Shown here in pieces: positions 42,963 to 45,120 of a stretch of 45,120 nt of DNA (position 1 is its first letter; every line of letters begins with the position of its first letter). A program made the translations under genes and the position numbers. This DNA is from Bacilli bacterium (lineage in GTDB: Bacteria > Bacillota_I > Bacilli_A > RF39 > UBA660): NCBI GenBank assembly GCA_017397685.1, contig JAFQID010000042.1, positions 1 through 45,120 of the forward strand, read 5' to 3'. A model generated the notes under the pieces. That model saw only the letters and a list, made by a program, of their open reading frames with translations, did not search any database and had not been told where the DNA came from.

Positions 42963-44819
42963 TTATTTAACTACATATGGATTTGTATACGTTCCTGTAC
43001 CTTCTTTTTCTATTGCAACTTCCGACTTTAGTGATATTACAGGAAGTAATCTTGCGTAATCATTTGTAGCTGCTCCATATATATTACCTGTAGATGACAC
43101 ATAAAATGTTGATGCTGGTGTATTATCCCATCTTCGTGGACTTATAAGCCAGTACTTTGCTCCTGTTTTTAAATAATAATCTTGGTTTTCTTGGTTATAT
43201 ACTCCACCAGCAAATGATACTTCGTCAGCTGTGAGTAGACCTATTGGTTTTGATAATTTTCCGTTTCCTCCCCATTTATCTCCTTCCACTGTATGTTTAT
43301 CTTCTATATCTTGACATTTATAAGAAGGCTGAGTATCACTATTAATAGAATTATCAACTATATTATATAGTCTATTTGATGCTCCGAAGAATACTCTACT
43401 TGTGTAGTTTCCTGTTGTCGGACTTGTAGGATTACTTTTATCAGCGCAATATGGTACATTTGCTATTTTATCTTCATAGTTAACAAGGCCACTTGATGTG
43501 TACCATGTATCTACTTGAGTTTTTGCTAAACTCTCTCCTGTTCCGTCTTCCCATATATAATCATTATATTTTTCTAAACTAGACTCGGAATAAAAGCTAA
43601 AAAATTTTCCACCTACACTAACTTGAGTACCTGTAACAGGACATGTTCCATTTGAATATGTTCCGTTGTATCTTAGTCTTACTGAGCCATCTTCGTTTGT
43701 TCTAACTATTCTCCAGCAAAAACCTCCAAATCTTACATTATTATTTATTACCGCTCCTCTATAGTAATATACTCTCTCTCCTATTCCATCACCATTTAAA
43801 TCTTCTGTTACATTAGTTTTTGAGGTATAGTGTAGTCCTTTTCCATTTGTGTCAGAAGATATTTCAGCGAAACTTATATTTTCATCACTTTGTCCGCCTT
43901 GGTTATCTGCAATTAGTTTTTCGTAAAGCGTCGGGTTTCTTTCTATTTCTGATATTGTTCCATTTTCATTTATTTTTATATTTAAACTAATTGAGTCAGT
44001 TCCTTCTTTTATTGAAATTTCTTTTCCATTAACACTTGATGTTTCACTAGATATTATTTTTAATGTATCTTCTACTATATAATTTCCATTTTTGTCTTTT
44101 ACTTTAAATTCATGATTTCCTAATTCTACACCTTTTATTTCAAAATATCCTTCGCTATCTGTCATTGTTGTTTTCATTAATGAATGGATTTCAACCATTT
44201 GGTTTGTTAAAGGATTATCTGCATTATCTAATAAGGTCCCTGATAGTGTGTAAGTTGCTTGATTTGTTTCTATTATGTTTATTTTGGAACTAAAATGTTT
44301 ATCTTGATTATAGTTTTGATTATCGTTTATTTCATTAAAAGTTATTGTTATATTATATTCGTGTGTTATTCCGCTTTTTATTGATATATTATTTGTTAAA
44401 TAGCTATCTATTTTACTTTCGCTATGTGGCACTACTTGATTATTTATACTAGCACACGTTCCACTTTCTGTTCCTTTGTTAGATGCATTTACATAATCAG
44501 TATAACTTTTACATGTATATGATATTGTTAGTTCGTTTCCTGTTATTTCGTTAATTAAATCTTTATATATTAAATCATATTTTGCTTCAAGTGTACCTTT
44601 ATTTTTTACACTTATTACTTTTGTTATAGAATCTCCTGGTTTTGCTTGTGGTAATGATATTCCTGGGCCATCTAAGTATTCTAGTTCTAAAGTACCTGCG
44701 GTTACTACATTTTCTTTTCCTTCTCCAGTTATATTAACCGAAAAGAATGAATAGGTAAAACCTATTATTCCTAGTAGCGATAGTCCTATTATTATTCCTA
44801 ATGTTATTTTTTTATTCAT
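42963..44819 (-). CDS. Surface protein P3: phase-variable promoter, no hypervariable segment
   Basis: 618 residues, start ATG at 44819 after GAAGG. The N-terminal anchor and TasA/camelysin-like domain ('TLGIIIGLSLLGIIGFTYSF', 'NVVTAGTLELEYLDG') match P2 closely. A carboxypeptidase-regulatory-like beta domain, absent from P1 and P2, is inserted next ('YTLSGTLLDNADNPLTNQMV', 'TDSEGYFEIKGVELGNHEFK'). The shared C-terminal domain follows, with 'RVYYYRGAVINNNVRFGGFC', 'GKLSKPIGLLTADEVSFAGG' and a 'GTYTNPYVVK' end. Its equivalent of the variable segment (about 43030-43130) uses ordinary A-ending codons, and the gene lacks the 3' hairpin block. It is therefore a fixed relative of P1 and P2. Confidence 0.92.
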   Translation of the reverse strand: MNKKITLGIIIGLSLLGIIGFTYSFFSVNITGEGKENVVTAGTLELEYLDGPGISLPQAKPGDSITKVISVKNKGTLEAKYDLIYKDLINEITGNELTISYTCKSYTDYVNASNKGTESGTCASINNQVVPHSESKIDSYLTNNISIKSGITHEYNITITFNEINDNQNYNQDKHFSSKINIIETNQATYTLSGTLLDNADNPLTNQMVEIHSLMKTTMTDSEGYFEIKGVELGNHEFKVKDKNGNYIVEDTLKIISSETSSVNGKEISIKEGTDSISLNIKINENGTISEIERNPTLYEKLIADNQGGQSDENISFAEISSDTNGKGLHYTSKTNVTEDLNGDGIGERVYYYRGAVINNNVRFGGFCWRIVRTNEDGSVRLRYNGTYSNGTCPVTGTQVSVGGKFFSFYSESSLEKYNDYIWEDGTGESLAKTQVDTWYTSSGLVNYEDKIANVPYCADKSNPTSPTTGNYTSRVFFGASNRLYNIVDNSINSDTQPSYKCQDIEDKHTVEGDKWGGNGKLSKPIGLLTADEVSFAGGVYNQENQDYYLKTGAKYWLISPRRWDNTPASTFYVSSTGNIYGAATNDYARLLPVISLKSEVAIEKEGTGTYTNPYVVK

Positions 44820-44857
44820 TTTTCTACCTTCTTTCTAAGGTGTAAATTAAAAGATTA

Positions 44858-44890
44858 TGCTTAAGTAATTTGTTGTTTTTAATATAAGCA
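44858..44890 (-). promoter_or_regulatory. 5' leader hairpin of P3
   Basis: TGCTTA and TAAGCA pair around a long AT-rich loop in the 5' untranslated region, the counterpart of the P2 leader hairpin at 36542-36574. Confidence 0.4.
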
Positions 44891-44918
44891 TTTTCTTATT
44901 TTCTCTACCCTTACAATT

Positions 44919-44949
44919 ATTATATCTCGAACCCCCCCCCAGTTGTCAA
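44919..44949 (-). promoter_or_regulatory. Phase-variable promoter of P3 (G9 tract)
   Basis: TTGACA (44949-44944), a 19-base spacer containing nine consecutive G on the minus strand (44940-44932), and TATAAT (44924-44919). The arrangement and even the ACT before the tract equal the P2 promoter. Confidence 0.85.
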
Positions 44950-45120
44950 TACGCAAATTTCTGTTCGTTTTTTGTTGACAGTAAAATTTTTATTTAACGT
45001 CCCATTTTCTTGTTAACGGAACTTTACCTCGAGAAGGGGCCTGGGGAAAGTCAAGGACGAACCATAGTGAGTTTATCTTGATCCTTGACTTTCATATACT
45101 TTTAAAATATTTTTTCAAAT
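44950..45120. other. Right-edge intergenic region with a strong hairpin
   Basis: There is no supported gene here. It holds a 12-bp perfect inverted repeat, GAAAGTCAAGGA (45046-45057) and TCCTTGACTTTC (45082-45093), with a 24-base loop. A locally GC-rich stretch (about 45028-45046) adjoins it. This may be part of a structured RNA or a mobile-element end cut by the window. Confidence 0.6.

Noticed and set aside
44950..45120. The right-edge hairpin region as the DGR template repeat
   Set aside because: It does not contain the constant blocks shared by P1 and P2 (for example TCTACGGGC or CCGGCAGTTTC), and it lacks AAY-like runs.

Overview
The window comes from a very AT-rich, low-GC Bacillota chromosome, most likely a gut-type relative of Mollicutes, RF39 or Erysipelotrichia. 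That placement is inferred from base composition, gene order and protein style; no rRNA is present. TGA is used as a stop and tryptophan is TGG, so the standard bacterial code applies. Many genes have AGGTGA/GAGGTG-type ribosome binding sites, and many adjacent genes overlap at stop and start.

Layout, left to right. At 1-96 is the C-terminal tail of an IS3-family transposase. At 167-2841 is a two-gene unit: a Cys-tailed InlB-repeat surface protein and a membrane protein. At 2918-10484 are der, a PAP2 protein, a YhcG/DUF1016 nuclease, a VanY-like carboxypeptidase, a cadherin-like surface protein, an AAA/DUF4143 ATPase and pyrimidine-nucleoside phosphorylase. At 10571-12348 is the first large lectin-like surface protein (called P1 here) with its 3' hairpin block. 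At 12527-18943 are ssb, a SufS-type desulfurase, a HIT protein, a distant surface paralogue, a second DUF4143 ATPase and a HerA-like ATPase. At 19060-22112 two decayed genes (a possible HipA-like kinase and a VbhA/Fic-type gene) flank an intact M48 protease. At 22151-26973 a valine T-box leads an HD hydrolase, valS, a small membrane protein and a C26 amidotransferase. At 26979-30459 are two tandem helical-repeat proteins and a membrane gluzincin-like protein. At 30518-34701 is the rimP-nusA-ylxR-infB-rbfA operon. At 34745-36634 is surface protein P2. At 36646-39505 is trmB, a lipoprotein and envelope-type genes. At 39576-42945 are a small coiled-coil protein, rhomboid, a TspO-like protein, an RluD-type synthase and lspA. 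At 42963-44949 is surface protein P3, followed to the right edge by an unexplained hairpin.

The most interesting signal is a family of anchored surface proteins sharing one C-terminal domain (P1, P2, P3). Near their C-termini P1 and P2 carry a short segment that looks like a diversity-generating retroelement (DGR) variable region. The coding strand there is strongly depleted of adenine, almost all codons end in C or T, none ends in A, and the two copies differ mainly at first and second codon positions. Both are followed by the same conserved 3' block with small hairpins. P3 has the same domain with ordinary A-rich codons and no such block, so it works as an internal control. No reverse transcriptase or template repeat is visible here, so any DGR would act in trans from elsewhere.

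Separately, P2 and P3 each have a promoter with a run of 9-10 G between -35 and -10 (19-nt spacer), the classic arrangement for phase variation by slippage. P2 therefore combines a probable on/off switch with a probable sequence-diversification segment.
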